Shown: positions 52,105 to 62,784 of the stretch, one piece after another | Numbering within the stretch: position 1 is the first letter of the stretch | Layout: each line of letters starts with the position of its first letter | Assembly: GCA_950022655.1 (NCBI GenBank) | Contig: OX465583.1 | Span: 68,645,152 to 68,709,151 of the forward strand | Source: Alentia gelatinosa | Lineage: Eukaryota; Annelida; Polychaeta; Phyllodocida; Polynoidae | Length of the DNA: 64,000 nt | Reading direction: 5' to 3' | Position numbers and translations under genes: made by a program | Notes under the pieces: model-generated | The model's input: only the letters and a program-made list of their open reading frames with translations | Told to the model about the DNA's origin: nothing | Databases searched by the model: none

Positions 52105-52388
52105 CGCCTGGCGTCCACCTACTACGATAGACATTTAGACCTACCGATATGGCTCCGATACAAAAAGCTAATATCGGAGACTGATCGGGAAGGTGCAAAA
52201 TCGTAGACATATGTCTAGACATGCCAATCTACCACGCATTGTATGGGGTTTTTATCGGTGTCTAATCGCAGAAACGTGGTGAACTGCCCCGATATTAGGT
52301 GACCTTCCGACACGATTTTGATTTTTTTTATCGTAAAGTGCATCGTAGACCATATCGGAGCCATATCGTAGTATGTGGACGACGGGCC
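52105..52388. mobile_element. PIF/Harbinger-type MITE
   Basis: CGCCTGGCGTCCACCTACTA, then CGATAG, mirrors CGTAGTATGTGGACGACGGG, then CC. TTA flanks both ends (52102-52104 and 52389-52391), the 3 bp duplication typical of PIF/Harbinger. 284 bp, sister of 55136-55408. Confidence 0.85.
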
Positions 52389-52635
52389 TTATACCCCCCT
52401 ACCACTGCCATCCCTACCGCCTTGCAGTGCCTGCTGACAATCGTGCCCGCTCCCCTCCCCGCCCGTCACCCGTTCAGTCGTCTCACTCCACTGGGCTTAC
52501 ATATAAAACGGGCTTAACTTGAGACCAACGCCTCTCGTGCCCTGAAAACAGCACGATCGATGTGGCCCTGACTGTCGACCACCAACGTCAAGTCGCCGCA
52601 CTGGGAGAGGAGAACTGGGTCTACAGCGGAAATTA
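52389..52635. other. Single-copy spacer
   Basis: Nothing recognised. Confidence 0.3.
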
Positions 52636-53290
52636 GACGGCGAGTGGGTGTGAGTGGGTGAGAGCGGGTGTGAGTGGGTGTGAGTGGGTGTGAGGGGGTG
52701 TGAGTGGGTGTGAGGGGGTGTGAGTGGGTGTGAGTGGGTGTGAGGGGGTGTGAGGGGGTGTGAGGGGGTGTGAGGGGGTGTGAGGGGGTGTGAGTGGGTG
52801 TGATTGGGTGTTAGGGGTGTGAGGGGTGTGAGGGGGTGTGAGGGGGTGTGAGTGGGTGTGAGGGGGTGTGGGTGGGTGTGAGTGGGTGTGAGGGGGTGTG
52901 AGGGGGTCTGACTGGGTGAGAGCGGGTGTGAGTGGGTGTGAGGGGGTGTGAGGGGGTGTGAGTAGGTGTGAGTGGTGTGAGCGTATGCGAGTGGGTGTGA
53001 GTGGGTGTGAGCATATGTGAGGGGGTATGAGCAGTCGTGAGGTGTGTGAGCGGGTTTGAGTGGGTGTGAACGGCTGTTGGCAGGTGTGTGTGGGTGTGAG
53101 CGGGTGTGATCGAGCTTGAGCGGGTGTGAGGGGTTGTGAGGGGCTGCGACCGGGTGCGAGCGGGTGCGAGTGGATGTGAGGGAGTGTGAGTGGGTGTGAG
53201 CGTATGTGAGGGGGTATGAGCAGTTGTGAGGGGTGTGAGCGGGTGTGAGCGCGTGTGAGTGGGTGTGAGCGGGTGTGAACGGGTGCAATT
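52636..53290. repeat. 10 bp G-rich minisatellite (GTGAGNGGGT)
   Basis: GGGTGTGAGTGGGTGTGAGG-type units, about 65 copies. The plus strand repeats runs of three to five G every 10 bp, so it has strong G-quadruplex potential. The 263-codon minus frame (His/Pro/Thr/Ser) is an artefact. Confidence 0.95.
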
Positions 53291-54235
53291 ATTCAGATAA
53301 TATATGTTTTTTTTAATATTTTCCTCAAAATCATGTTTGAAAGTTAGGCAAAATATTTGACTTCCAGAATATGAGTTAAGATTTTATAGAATTCCATAGA
53401 AATCCAGTTTAGTTCATTGGCGAATTTCTTCTACAATCATTTTGAAACCTTTGCTTTTGTTGTACTCATGATAGACGTCAAATGGACTATTTTGTCAGAA
53501 TAGAAAAGTAAAAAAAGATCCCTTTTGTGATATCTGCCACATGTCACAGCATTATCATTGTGGACGAAAAATAGAGAAAAAAGGCATAGTTTGGAGTAAT
53601 GTAATATTTTGATATCTTGATTTAAATGAATGTTTTTCTTATCATTAGAACATACAAACAAATCCTAACTTAAATCAAATAGATATATGCAGCATAAGTC
53701 AATCTATAAGACTTTTTAGGGAACAACTATTTGAATCCAGATCCCACCAAAGTCCCTCATATGCCCTCCTGGCCTATAGCAGAGAACTATAGGGACTGTG
53801 CGTCGCCTGTGTGCTGGATGAGAAAGGGCCAGTCATTGTATGGGTCAGGCCTGTTGGGGGAGGGGATAGAGCGAGTGGGAGTGTGGTATTAAGGGAGGGA
53901 GAGATGGTGAAGGGTGAAGGTTGGTGTTGGGTATTGCGTGCTGAAGGGGTTGGGTCCTAGGAGGGGTTTTATGGTCGGAGAAAAGTCGGGGTTAATGGTG
54001 GGTGTCTCGCGGTCACAAACGGTTTTTAAGGTTCCGTATTCTCAGTGGGTCAGGGAATCAAGGAAGATTTAATATAATGGGACTTGGTGTCCTGAGAGGA
54101 AAGATTATCTTTGCTTTGTTTTTTCCATTCTCTTTTTATTTAGACTATGTGTGACTCCAAAGTGGAAGATCACCCTTGGCTAGTGAACTTTGCCTGTCAT
54201 AAAACCTTAACTGAATTTTTAAAAATAAAAGAGAC
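53291..54235. other. Unassigned DNA
   Basis: AT-rich to 53750, then GGGA-rich around 53850-54010. No gene or repeat partner. Confidence 0.35.
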
Positions 54236-54236
54236 C

Positions 54237-54479
54237 TGGCGTTTACATTAAACGATTGTTGCCGGCGATTCTGGCATTTTGCATTTCCTGACCACTTTCA
54301 GCAGTATAATAATAGAAGTTGTCCAAACGTGTGGCAACTGCAGATCGCCTGATTATGTCAGGTTATTCAGCTTGGCACCACCTTGCTCTGATGCCCGCAG
54401 CTATTTCAAGCTGGTTTGAATTAGATGTCTACACAGGCGGCGATTCTGTGAAAACTTAGTTGTCAGTGTAAACGCTCAA
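54237..54479. mobile_element. Possible MITE with GCGTTTACAYT ends
   Basis: GGCGTTTACATTAAACGATT at the left and AGTTGTCAGTGTAAACGC at the right are imperfect inverses. Internal GGCGATTCTGG and GGCGGCGATTCTGTG also repeat. No clear target duplication. Confidence 0.35.
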
Positions 54480-54578
54480 GTACATTCTAGGGTTGATGAC
54501 TTTTGCGGTGGACATTGCCACCACCTGACGACTGCTGGCTCGATGATCTACAGTTGTCATGTATCTAGGCATCTAATT

Positions 54579-54801
54579 TATTACCCACCTGATACGGAGT
54601 CTCCATACTAAGCCTATGTAGCTTACAGATCGCTACAGAGTAGGATACGGAGCTGCGTACTCTCCTAGGAGGATACAGATTTTTGAGATGAAAGTAGTCC
54701 CATTGAGATGAAAGTAGTCCCAAACATAACTTTTTAACTATGTTGAAAAGTTTTCTAACGATCATATTTATTGCTTTAATCTAGAAATAAGTGAGTAATA
54801 A
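54579..54801. mobile_element. A unit (TTTATTACCCACCTG family)
   Basis: TTTATTACCCACCTGATACG, then GAGTCTCCATA, to AAGTGAGTAATAAATAC. GAGATGAAAGTAGTCCC is duplicated inside it (about 54685 and 54705). Confidence 0.7.
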
Positions 54802-54962
54802 ATACAACATTACCATGATTTCGATCTGTGTGGCCGTATTCTCCTTGTAGTTGACGCTACGCAATACTGCTCGCTATCGCTCGGAGTATTACTACGCGTC
54901 AACTACGCGGAGAATACGGCCACTCAGATCGAAATCATGGTAATATTGTGTATGTATTTGCC
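54795..54962. mobile_element. Palindromic B unit (GATTTCGATCTG arm family)
   Basis: CATGATTTCGATCTGTGTGG, then CCGTATTCTCC, mirrors GGAGAATACGGCCACTCAGA, then TCGAAATCATG. The centre is TGCTCGCTATCGCTCGGAG, flanked by GTTGACGCTACGCAATAC and GTATTACTACGCGTCAAC. One of the best preserved. Confidence 0.9.
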
Positions 54963-55135
54963 GGGTATGAGAATATATCTAGTGGTGTGAATTCCAGCAG
55001 GGTTCTACACATGATATTTTATGTGATGTTGGTGGGGTGGTAGAGATTTGGGGTGAGGGTAGTGGGTCTCATTGGGTGACTGGTTACGCCAGCTGTGCCG
55101 CAGACATTATGACCAACTCTCCTTAGGCCTGGCGT

Positions 55136-55408
55136 CCAACAACTACGATAGAAATCTAGACCTATGGATATGACTCCGATACAAAAAGCAAATATCGGTG
55201 ACGTATCGGGAAGGTGCAAAATCGTAGACATATGTCTAGACATGCCAATCCACCACACATTGTATGGGGCTTTTATCAGTGTCTAATTGCAGAAACGTGG
55301 TCAACTGCCCCAATATTAGCGGACCTTCCGACACGATCTTGATTTTTTTATCGGGAGGTGCATCGCAGACCATATCGGAGCCATATCATATTAGGTAGAC
55401 ACCGGGCC
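55136..55408. mobile_element. PIF/Harbinger-type MITE
   Basis: GGCCTGGCGTCCAACAACTA, then CGATAG, mirrors ATCATATTAGGTAGACACCG, then GGCC, with TTA on both sides (55133-55135 and 55409-55411). The interior GTGCAAAATCGTAGACATAT is shared with 52105. Confidence 0.85.
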
Positions 55409-55540
55409 TTACTTCCTTCCAGAACCTTTCTGAATCTTGCACGCTGTAAATACATTTAAAGGTTAGAGTGGTCACAGATAGACTTCCAGCATACTTCCTG
55501 AAAACTACCCCTTCACTTATGATTGATTCTAAATAATTAA
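55409..55540. repeat. Spacer with a fragment of the 38128 dispersed repeat
   Basis: AGAGTGGTCACAGATAGACT, then TCCAGCATACT and CCCCTTCACTTAT. Confidence 0.45.
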
Positions 55541-55732
55541 CATTGAAGAAACATTCAAGGAACTTATTTCAAAGTACGTGATGATTTGACCTCATTATGG
55601 ATGGGACTATTTTTTCCGGAATCTCCTGCAGGAGATTCTGACATGCCAGAATCTCCAGGTAGCTAATTCCAGGTGCCCTATACATTTCCGATGAAGACTT
55701 CCTCCGTAATAGGTGGGTAATATATATATAAT
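55540..55732. mobile_element. A unit (GGGTAATAAA family) with an internal dyad
   Basis: CATTCAAGGAACTTATTTCA to CGTAATAGGTGGGTAATATA. GGAATCTCCTGCAGGAGATT, then CTGACATGCCAGAATCTCC, is an inverted duplication inside the unit. Confidence 0.7.
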
Positions 55733-56339
55733 TTTTTTTTCTTCCTTGATAAAGGCGGAGCTCTCACTCTCCAAAAAAGAAGAGACCTCCATATTTAATT
55801 ATTTTCCCTCCCTAACAGGGAGGACAAATTGGAAAAACTGTTTTAAAGAATATATATATATTCACCCTCCGCCTTGTCCCACTTCTACCTTTCCAGGGTC
55901 ATGACCTTGCGGTTCAGCCCTGACTCGTCCTCGATGAAGACCTCGCCAGTATTGACCTGCACAATCACCATGGAGTGTAGGAGGCTGACCTTTCGTGTCA
56001 TTGCTTAGTTACAGGTGCCACTAATTAACCCTAGGTCGGGCACTGAGTGCAGGCGGTGCCTATAGAAATACACCCACACGGTCAGGGTAAGGGATACAGG
56101 TGCTACCGACCTTAACGGACAGGTACATCCCCTAGATTATTAAACGGGCCCCTGATCCTATATGGCAAAGGATGAGGCGGTCCTTCATCACTTAATGATG
56201 ACCTATCCATGAGATCGCTGAATGTAACAGAAAACCAGGCTTTATCGTGTCTTGTTAGATTCAGGATAAATATGAGGGTAAATATGTGCCGGTATTCAAG
56301 ATAAATAAACCCAATTAAATCAGATGTCTACGTTCTCTT
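55733..56339. other. Single-copy DNA
   Basis: CATGACCTTGCGG and ATGACCTTG-like words, and a MITE end scrap at 56139-56156 (CCTAGATTATTAAACGGGCC). No gene. Confidence 0.3.
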
Positions 56340-56631
56340 CACTGCGCGAAAACCACCAGTTTTTTCATATAATGCCATCGCATAAGTGCATGTATTGGCT
56401 GTATATTGACACGTGTCCTCTTCTTTACGTCAGCATAATGGCTGTATTTGCTGCAAAGCGTATATGAAGAGAAATATCATGTGCGGGACATGTATACACG
56501 GGTCGTATACATTTTACACGTCTATAGATGAGGCATATACACAACTGAAAATAAGACTACCTTGTATACGCAAAATCATACCTATGTACGCCGGGTGCAT
56601 ACATATATAAACTAGTGGTTTTCGCGCAGTG
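56340..56631. mobile_element. CACTA-type MITE, complete
   Basis: CACTGCGCGAAAACCACCAG and CTAGTGGTTTTCGCGCAGTG form the ends. CTT flanks both sides as a 3 bp target duplication. 292 bp, no coding capacity. Confidence 0.85.
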
Positions 56632-57240
56632 CTTAAAATGAGTTGTACGTTAATGTTCAGTGTTACTCATTATTGGTGCATCATTTAAATATTGCTGAGT
56701 CCGAGCAACTACTCAATCTCTTTTAAAAAAACGTACAGAGATTTTGATGATTCCGATACATTACACTTGAATTAAAAAAACCTGTTATGTATAGGGATAG
56801 ATCCGTCAAGTATATCAGCACAACAATGTATCGCAGCAGTTCTTCATGACAGACCTTCCTTCTCACACAATAAATAACATCTTGATGATTCTGTTATGAG
56901 ACGGTATGACTCTATTTCAGCGGAGCTATCATAAATACATGTTTACCATTATGAAAGAAGCTCCTTCTGAGAATTGAATGAGTGATTTCAATAAGACATT
57001 TCTTAATGTATTAGAGGCTTAACAGATCGCTCTGTATCAATCTATTACCGGCTTACGACGCCAGTTAGATGGATGCATCTTTGAATTATACACCATACAT
57101 TAAGGCCGTGTGTAGGAGTACCTTCTTATACGGTCATAGATCGTTGTTTATCATTACTATAAATGAAAGATTGCCAAGAATCATGACCAAGACTAGTTAA
57201 AGGCATTGTCTGGGATATTGCCTGAGAACCTTCAGGATCA
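56632..57240. other. Unassigned AT-rich DNA
   Basis: No repeat or gene noticed. Confidence 0.35.
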
Positions 57241-57247
57241 TATTAGA

Positions 57248-57645
57248 GTGTATTGGGGTCTACTTGAGTTTACTTGTGTTGACTGGGGTTTTCTTAAGTT
57301 TATTGTGGTCTGCTTGGGTTTACTGGAGTTTACTTGAGTTTACTTAAGTTTATTGGACTTGGCTGGGGTTTGCTGGAATTTACTGGAGTTTACTGGGGTT
57401 TACTTAAGTTTACTTGAGTTTACTGAGGTTCACTGGAGTTTACTGGGGTTCACTTGAGTTTACTGGAGTTTACTGGAGTGAACTGGGGTTTACTTAAATT
57501 AACTGGGGACTACTGGAGTTTACTGGAATTTACTAAGGTTTACTGGAGTTTACTGGGGTTTAATGGAGTTAACTGGGGTTTACTAGGGTTTACTGGAGTT
57601 TACTGGGGTTTACTGAACTTTAGTGGACTTTACTGGGGTTTACAT
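57248..57645. repeat. 10 bp minisatellite (TTTACTGGRG)
   Basis: About 39 copies of TTTACTGGGG / TTTACTGGAG / TTTACTTGAG. GGTTTACT resembles but is not a telomere repeat. Confidence 0.95.
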
Positions 57646-58236
57646 GGCAAAGTCCTTCAACATCTTCAAAGACTCTATTCTCCTGTGGGATTCCTTCATA
57701 AAGCGGCGTAATGTAAAGGAAAAGAGTTAATAAAAACTGGTGTTTCTTGCTGGAGATGGTGGGAGAAGAGGCTATTAATGATGCATGTGCGTGCACAGTG
57801 CCTGCCCGCAGCCTCTCTGTCGGTAAATACGGCGGCCATTGATGCGGCGTGTACAGAGTCCCGCACACAATGCAGTCCAGCGTACGCGTGTGTAATCATT
57901 CACTTGTCAGTCAGTACCGGCCGGCTACCAGCAGATGGCCCCTAGCGGCAGATCAATGCATCAGCTCTGATATGGATCGCTGCCCCTATTATCGCCCAGC
58001 ATACACTGCTTGTCTCTGGCACGCTTTGGGCTCCGGGGACCGCACCGCCTAGCGGAGGTTATCGGAACCCGGTGTCTACAGCTGCCGCAGTCGTTCACTC
58101 CTCTTAATATTCACTGTCCCTCTCCACACTGCCTCCTATTACATATTGATGTACTTCATTAGATATTCACTTATCTGTAATTGACTGTGTGGTGTTTCAT
58201 GTTTCTATCATCGTGTGTATACAATAATTTTGTTCA
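57646..58236. promoter_or_regulatory. CpG-containing single-copy island with a CTCF-like site
   Basis: CCAGCAGATGGCCCCTAGCG at 57928 fits the CTCF word CCASYAGRKGGC without mismatch over 12 bases, and a second partial word CTAGCGGCAG overlaps it. AATACGGCGGCCATTG (57826) contains a YY1-like GGCCAT. No recognisable exon. Confidence 0.25.
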
Positions 58237-58332
58237 ATATAGGGCCCGAATGGAAGAACGGCTGTATCGCCGAATTCGATGATTGTAGCACAATATTCCC
58301 TCGATAACAATCGCTAAATAATAATAAGTAAG
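58237..58332 (+). mobile_element. 5'-truncated SINE
   Basis: GGGCCCGAATGGAAGAACGG, then CTGTATCGCCGAATTCGATG, ATATTCCCTCGATAAC: the 3' half of the SINE at 46281, without the tRNA head. Confidence 0.75.
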
Positions 58333-58438
58333 TGCAAAAATCGCCACAACTCGCGGTCGGATTGTTTTACCAACAGTGTTTAGTATTATAATAGATACAA
58401 TTTATAATAGTGATCACATTTTAGGCATTCAATATAGA

Positions 58439-58874
58439 CACTGCGCGAAAACCAACATTTTATTTGTATATATACGCCATCGCGGAAGTGCATGTATTGG
58501 CTGAATATTGACTTGTTTTCATATATATGCCCAGGCCTTACATACGGACGCGTCTTGGCTGTATTTCACACCCGGCGTATACGAGAGGAATTATCCTCTT
58601 CCCCCGCCGCCTCCTGCCTGTTTCTGTTGGTAGAAGTATAGGTGTCCTCAGTGGGAAACCCTCCCTCCCCCGACCCCCACCACCTCCCGCCACCTCCCGC
58701 CACCTCCCGCCACCTCCCGCCACCTCCCGCCACCTCCCGCCGCCTGCTCTCAGTGAAGCCCTGTTCATTGGATGCTTATATCTGCCTACAGATGAGGTAT
58801 ATACACACAGGGAATAGGATATACTGATATACACCGGGCGCATTCATATGTAAAATGGTGGTGTTTGTGCAGTG
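58439..58874. mobile_element. CACTA-type MITE containing a 10 bp minisatellite
   Basis: CACTGCGCGAAAACCAACAT and ATGGTGGTGTTTGTGCAGTG are the ends, with AGA on both sides. Seven copies of CGCCACCTCC (about 58674-58742) lengthen the interior. Confidence 0.8.
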
Positions 58875-59450
58875 AGAGGACCTATGGTCAACGTTTCGGT
58901 TATCTTATACCAAGTACGCTTTAAACCAACCCTGAAGTGGGCATTGGTGCAGTTAAAAATAAGAAATAAGAAATATGTAGACACTTTACGCTTGCAGAGA
59001 TAACAACAGACACAGGATCGGTTATGATGCAGTAAGTCCCGCATTTCGCCAGGGACAAGCAGGAACACAGCTTGGGAGTAGATAGTGAGTAAGAATTGGC
59101 CTGAAAATCTGCTATGCAGAGGTCGAATATATGTACCCTTTTACAGTACTCCAAATAAAAAAAAATAATAATAAAAAAAAGAATCGAAACCCACACTCAC
59201 AAACTAATCATCACACCTCAAATAAGCTGCCTGCCGATTATAGGCAGCTATCTGCGACCAGTCGGCGTGAACTGTCCGCTACCAACCACTTATGCGGCAT
59301 TTCCACCTACCGACTGAAGCCTCACCGATGATTTCCACGCTGTACAAAATTCGGTCGGTGGTTGTTATCCTTGTGAAAGGTGAGTCTTACATAATCCGTG
59401 ACATGCACTGCAAAAATGCGGCGGACGGTGACCGATTTTTGGTAGTACAG
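58875..59450. other. Unassigned DNA
   Basis: GCGGCATTTCCACCTACCGA near 59293 resembles a Harbinger-type end, but the partner near 59450 is poor. No gene. Confidence 0.3.
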
Positions 59451-59455
59451 ACCGC

Positions 59456-60212
59456 CACTCCCCGCTCCGGCCTACGCCTCCCCACAACGGCCTACGCCTG
59501 CCCTGCCCTGCCTGCCCCGGCCTATGCCTGCCAGCCCTGGCCTACGCCTCCCCTCCCTGGCCTATGCCTGCCCCGCCCCCTGCCCCTGCCTCCACCTCCC
59601 CGTCCCAGCCCATGCCTACCCAAACGCGGCCTCCGCTTCCCAACCCCGGCATACGCCTCCCCGCCACAGCCTACACCTGCCTGCCCCGGCCTAAACCTGC
59701 CTGCCCCGGCCTATGCCTGCCTGCACCGGCCTACGCATCCCGGCCCCGGCCTATGCCTGCCCTCCCTGGCCTACACCTCAAACCCTGCCTGCACCTGCCC
59801 CGCCCCAGCCTATGCCTACACCTGCCCTGTTCGGCCTACACCTGCCCTGTTCGACCTACGCCTGCCCTGCCCTGCCCCAGCCTATGCCTGCCTGCACTGG
59901 CCTTCACCTACCAGTCCTGGCCTTCACCTCTTAGCCCTGGCCTACGCCTACTCCGCCCTGGCCTACGCCTACTCCGCCCTGGCCTATGTCTAACCCGCCC
60001 TGGCCTATGCCTCCCTGCCCTGGCCTACGCATTCCTGCCCTGGCCTGCGCCTCCCCACCCTGGCCTACGCCTACTCCGCCCTGGCCTATGCCTACTCCGC
60101 CCTGGCCTACGCCTAACTCGCCCTGGCCTATGCCTCCCTGCCCTGGCCTACGCATTCCCGCCCTGGCCTGCGCCTCCCCACCCTGGCCTACGCCTGCCCC
60201 CGCCGCCCATGG
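59456..60212. repeat. About 21 bp minisatellite (CCCTGGCCTAYGCCTNCYCYG)
   Basis: CTGGCCTACGCCTACTCCGC units. 59998-60080 and 60114-60200 share the same order of variants, so a block of about 120 bp is duplicated. Leu/Pro/Arg-rich frames are repeat readthroughs. Confidence 0.95.
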
Positions 60213-60885
60213 CCTCAGTGGATGAATTATGCACTGTTACCCGCGAGCGGGCTGTCCTTTGCACGGCCCCGTCTTTGAAAGCTACTGGGAAGATGCCAGG
60301 ATCATTGGTGGCCCTCTGGTGGTCAGTAGAGTCAGGTCACTGTGTGTGGTGTGGGGGGCTGAATAGTGGCACTGGCCGATCCTCTGACCCCCGCCCACCA
60401 CACCACTGATCCCTCCCCCCATCCCCACCCACACAGCTTGGTGTTTACACTGCCGTGCTATTAATAGCTGAGCAGTGAAGGGCTGAACAGGAGAGCGCCC
60501 CGGCTTTGTTGAAGCGGGCGTGTGCCTTTTTTTTATCCGTTACAATTATTTGTCTTTAAAACAGCATTACGATATCTGGATGATGACAATTGCATCAGAA
60601 ACGTTTTGGAATGGCCTTTTGATAAAGGTGGATAATCATCAAAACGTTAATTAGTTTGGAGTTGATAAACAGCAATGGTCGCAATGGTTGGATTTGAATG
60701 GGACTATATGCTGATTAGCCATATCGAATCCGCAATGTCGAATCAACAATGAATGTTGTAATGATGAGCGTAATACAAGATTAATATTGAACAATGGGGA
60801 TGGTATTGATTTCTGCCTCCTTAAGATAACGCATGCAGATTTAACTTGCTGTCTGGAATAGTCCTCAGTACGGTCCGCGAGTGGG
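60213..60885. other. Single-copy DNA
   Basis: No repeat partner, and no recognised protein. Confidence 0.35.
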
Positions 60886-60915
60886 TTAAGCCCGGCCCCC
60901 ACCTACCACGATTCT

Positions 60916-61508
60916 GGGGGCCGTTGAATAATATTTTGTCGTCCGTGAGGCTTGACGATACGACATATCGAACGATGAACGACATACTGGACGAGCTTTT
61001 TCATTCAGGGTAGCATAAAACTGGTCATTGGCATCAGCATTATCGTTCAGTACATTTTCTATATAAACACTGATACGGGTTGAGCGATGCAGTGGTATTT
61101 TTGAGAATAGCAGGTTGAGTGGTGCGGTCCCTGTCTACCTGTAAAATGTTTCTCACAAACGATTTGATCATTAACAATTCATGAAATTTGGTACACATGT
61201 ATGCCATACCAATAACATTCTCTGTTCAAAATACCTTTTAATTTGAATGAGATTTAGTGGATGAAAAACGAGTTTGACATGGGCTACAACACTTCTCGAG
61301 GTGTCTTCTGGGATGACATATGGATGACAAAATAAAAACATTTTCAGAATGAAAGATGTCTCATGCCACACCAGGAACAACATTACAGATTCTCGTATCG
61401 TTGAAAGCTCGTTCACCAACGACACATGTTTTAATGCTACATTTTGGCACCAACGAGACTTGTAAAAAAAAAAAAATTCTAATCGTAGAATTATTATTTA
61501 ACGGCCCC
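60916..61508. mobile_element. Nested element with GGGGGCCGTTGAATAAT ends
   Basis: GGGGGCCGTTGAATAATATT mirrors AATTATTATTTAACGGCCCC. 593 bp with only an 84-codon unrecognised frame, so non-autonomous. Its ends resemble the GTTTAATAATC MITEs. Confidence 0.65.
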
Positions 61509-61711
61509 TAGGTCTCGATAGGCCTTACGTTTGACTTCCCAAGACCATACTGATTCTGTCGAGAGGTCAGCAAAAATCGTGGGCAATGGAACAGGTTTCT
61601 GCGATTCTGTCTACGACACTTAACGATAGGCTGCGATTGAAAACGCCAATCGTAGCCTATTGCAGGTAATTTAACGGAAATTCTAGAACTAGGTAGACCG
61701 CATCAATATAC

Positions 61712-61850
61712 TTTTTTTTTTTCATTCAAGTTGTTTATTGACAATCTTCATTGGTTTTACAAAACACATTAATTTCATCTCGTTCTTACATGTTTTTTGT
61801 TGTCAATATCTACAGCAATGCTATCACCGTTTTGTACATAAAACGATTTG
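61712..61850 (-). mobile_element. Retroposed poly(A) end, minus strand
   Basis: A run of 11 T is followed by CATTCAAGTTGTTTATTGAC. On the minus strand this is AATAAA about 13 bases before poly(A). The source is unknown, and the distal boundary is approximate. Confidence 0.4.
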
Positions 61851-61953
61851 AATTATCGGAGACCTCCCGATAGGCTACGATTTGGGCATTTCAAATCGTA
61901 GCCCATTGGGAAGTATGTCATACACCATCAGTGTAGGTGGGGGCAGGGCTTTA

Positions 61954-62165
61954 GTGTCTGCAAAGTGAATCGGGCTTGGGTTAAGAGAGACACCCGTCTG
62001 GAGTCACGGATTAAATGGGTTAATCTGTCGTATGTTCAATAGATTAAGTAGTGCTCAATCAGCCTTCAGGAACCTTCCTTGTTGTTGTATGCGCCAGACG
62101 GTGCTTTGACAAGAATAAATGATCTATGCGTGAAACCCCCGATAAAAGACACCGAACGTTTGACT
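61954..62165. other. Unassigned spacer
   Basis: Nothing recognised. Confidence 0.3.
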
Positions 62166-62330
62166 GCTCTCTCTCTCCTTCTCTCTCTCTCTCTCTCTCT
62201 CTCATTCTCCTCTCTCTCCTCCATCTCTCTCTCTCCCCCTCTCTCTCTCTCTCTCTTTCTCTCTCTCAATATATATATATATATAAATATGTATATATAT
62301 ATATATTTATGTATATGAATGTATATGAAT
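62166..62330. repeat. (CT)n then (TA)n microsatellites
   Basis: CTCTCTCT to about 62267, followed by ATATATAT and TATGTATATG. Confidence 0.95.
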
Positions 62331-62344
62331 AGTTATATATGAAT

Positions 62345-62590
62345 AGGCATTAAACGATAGTTCTGAGGACAGGCGATCGTGAACCATGAGTGGTTGAAGC
62401 GCCGTTATACACGAGCGCTAACGAGTGTATTACGACGTCAACCTCGAGTTTTCATACAATGGGTAGTGGTTTACTGAGTCCCCATACGTTCTCAATAGGT
62501 ATTTATATAAAATGGATAATAAATAATGGGTAGTGGCTTACTGAATCTCCATAAATTTTCAATGGGGCCTTTGTATACGATGGATGATAA
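62345..62590. mobile_element. Half palindrome joined to a duplicated A end
   Basis: ACGATAGTTCTGAGGACAGG, then CGATCGTGAACC, the centre ACACGAGCGCTAACGAGTGT, then TACGACGTCAACCTCGAG. The right arm is missing. Two A-end units follow (GTGGTTTACTGAGTCCCCAT, then GTGGCTTACTGAATCTCC). Confidence 0.75.
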
Positions 62591-62784
62591 ATATGACCTA
62601 TAAAGGGAATGAAAAAAAAATCTTTCTGACTAGATTCAACTCTACATGCTCCCCTTCCCTTCTTGACGTGGCCTCCAGTTTCTTATTTTTAACCGATAGT
62701 CCCACTACATTCTAGTATCACCCTCATCAATTCTACCGCCCCCCGTCCATCACCACCTTCCGACAATAAGAAAGGAATTGATGA
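62591..62784. other. Unassigned spacer
   Basis: Nothing recognised. Confidence 0.3.

Larger units (their letters stand above)
60889..61950. mobile_element. PIF/Harbinger-type element with two nested insertions
   Basis: AGCCCGGCCCCCACCTACCA mirrors TGTAGGTGGGGGCAGGGCT. TTA flanks both sides (60886-60888, 61951-61953). The ends resemble those at 52105. Inside are the insertions 60916-61508 and a retroposed tail near 61712. Internal dyads ATCGTAGCC are frequent. Confidence 0.75.

Noticed and set aside
57248..57645. Interstitial telomere from GGTTTACT-like repeats
   Set aside because: The period is 10 bp with TTTACTGGRG units, not TTAGGG or a known telomere variant.
59292..60409. 233- and 281-codon Pro/Leu/Cys-rich frames
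   Set aside because: The 21 bp repeat is a multiple of three. No domain is seen outside the repeat part.
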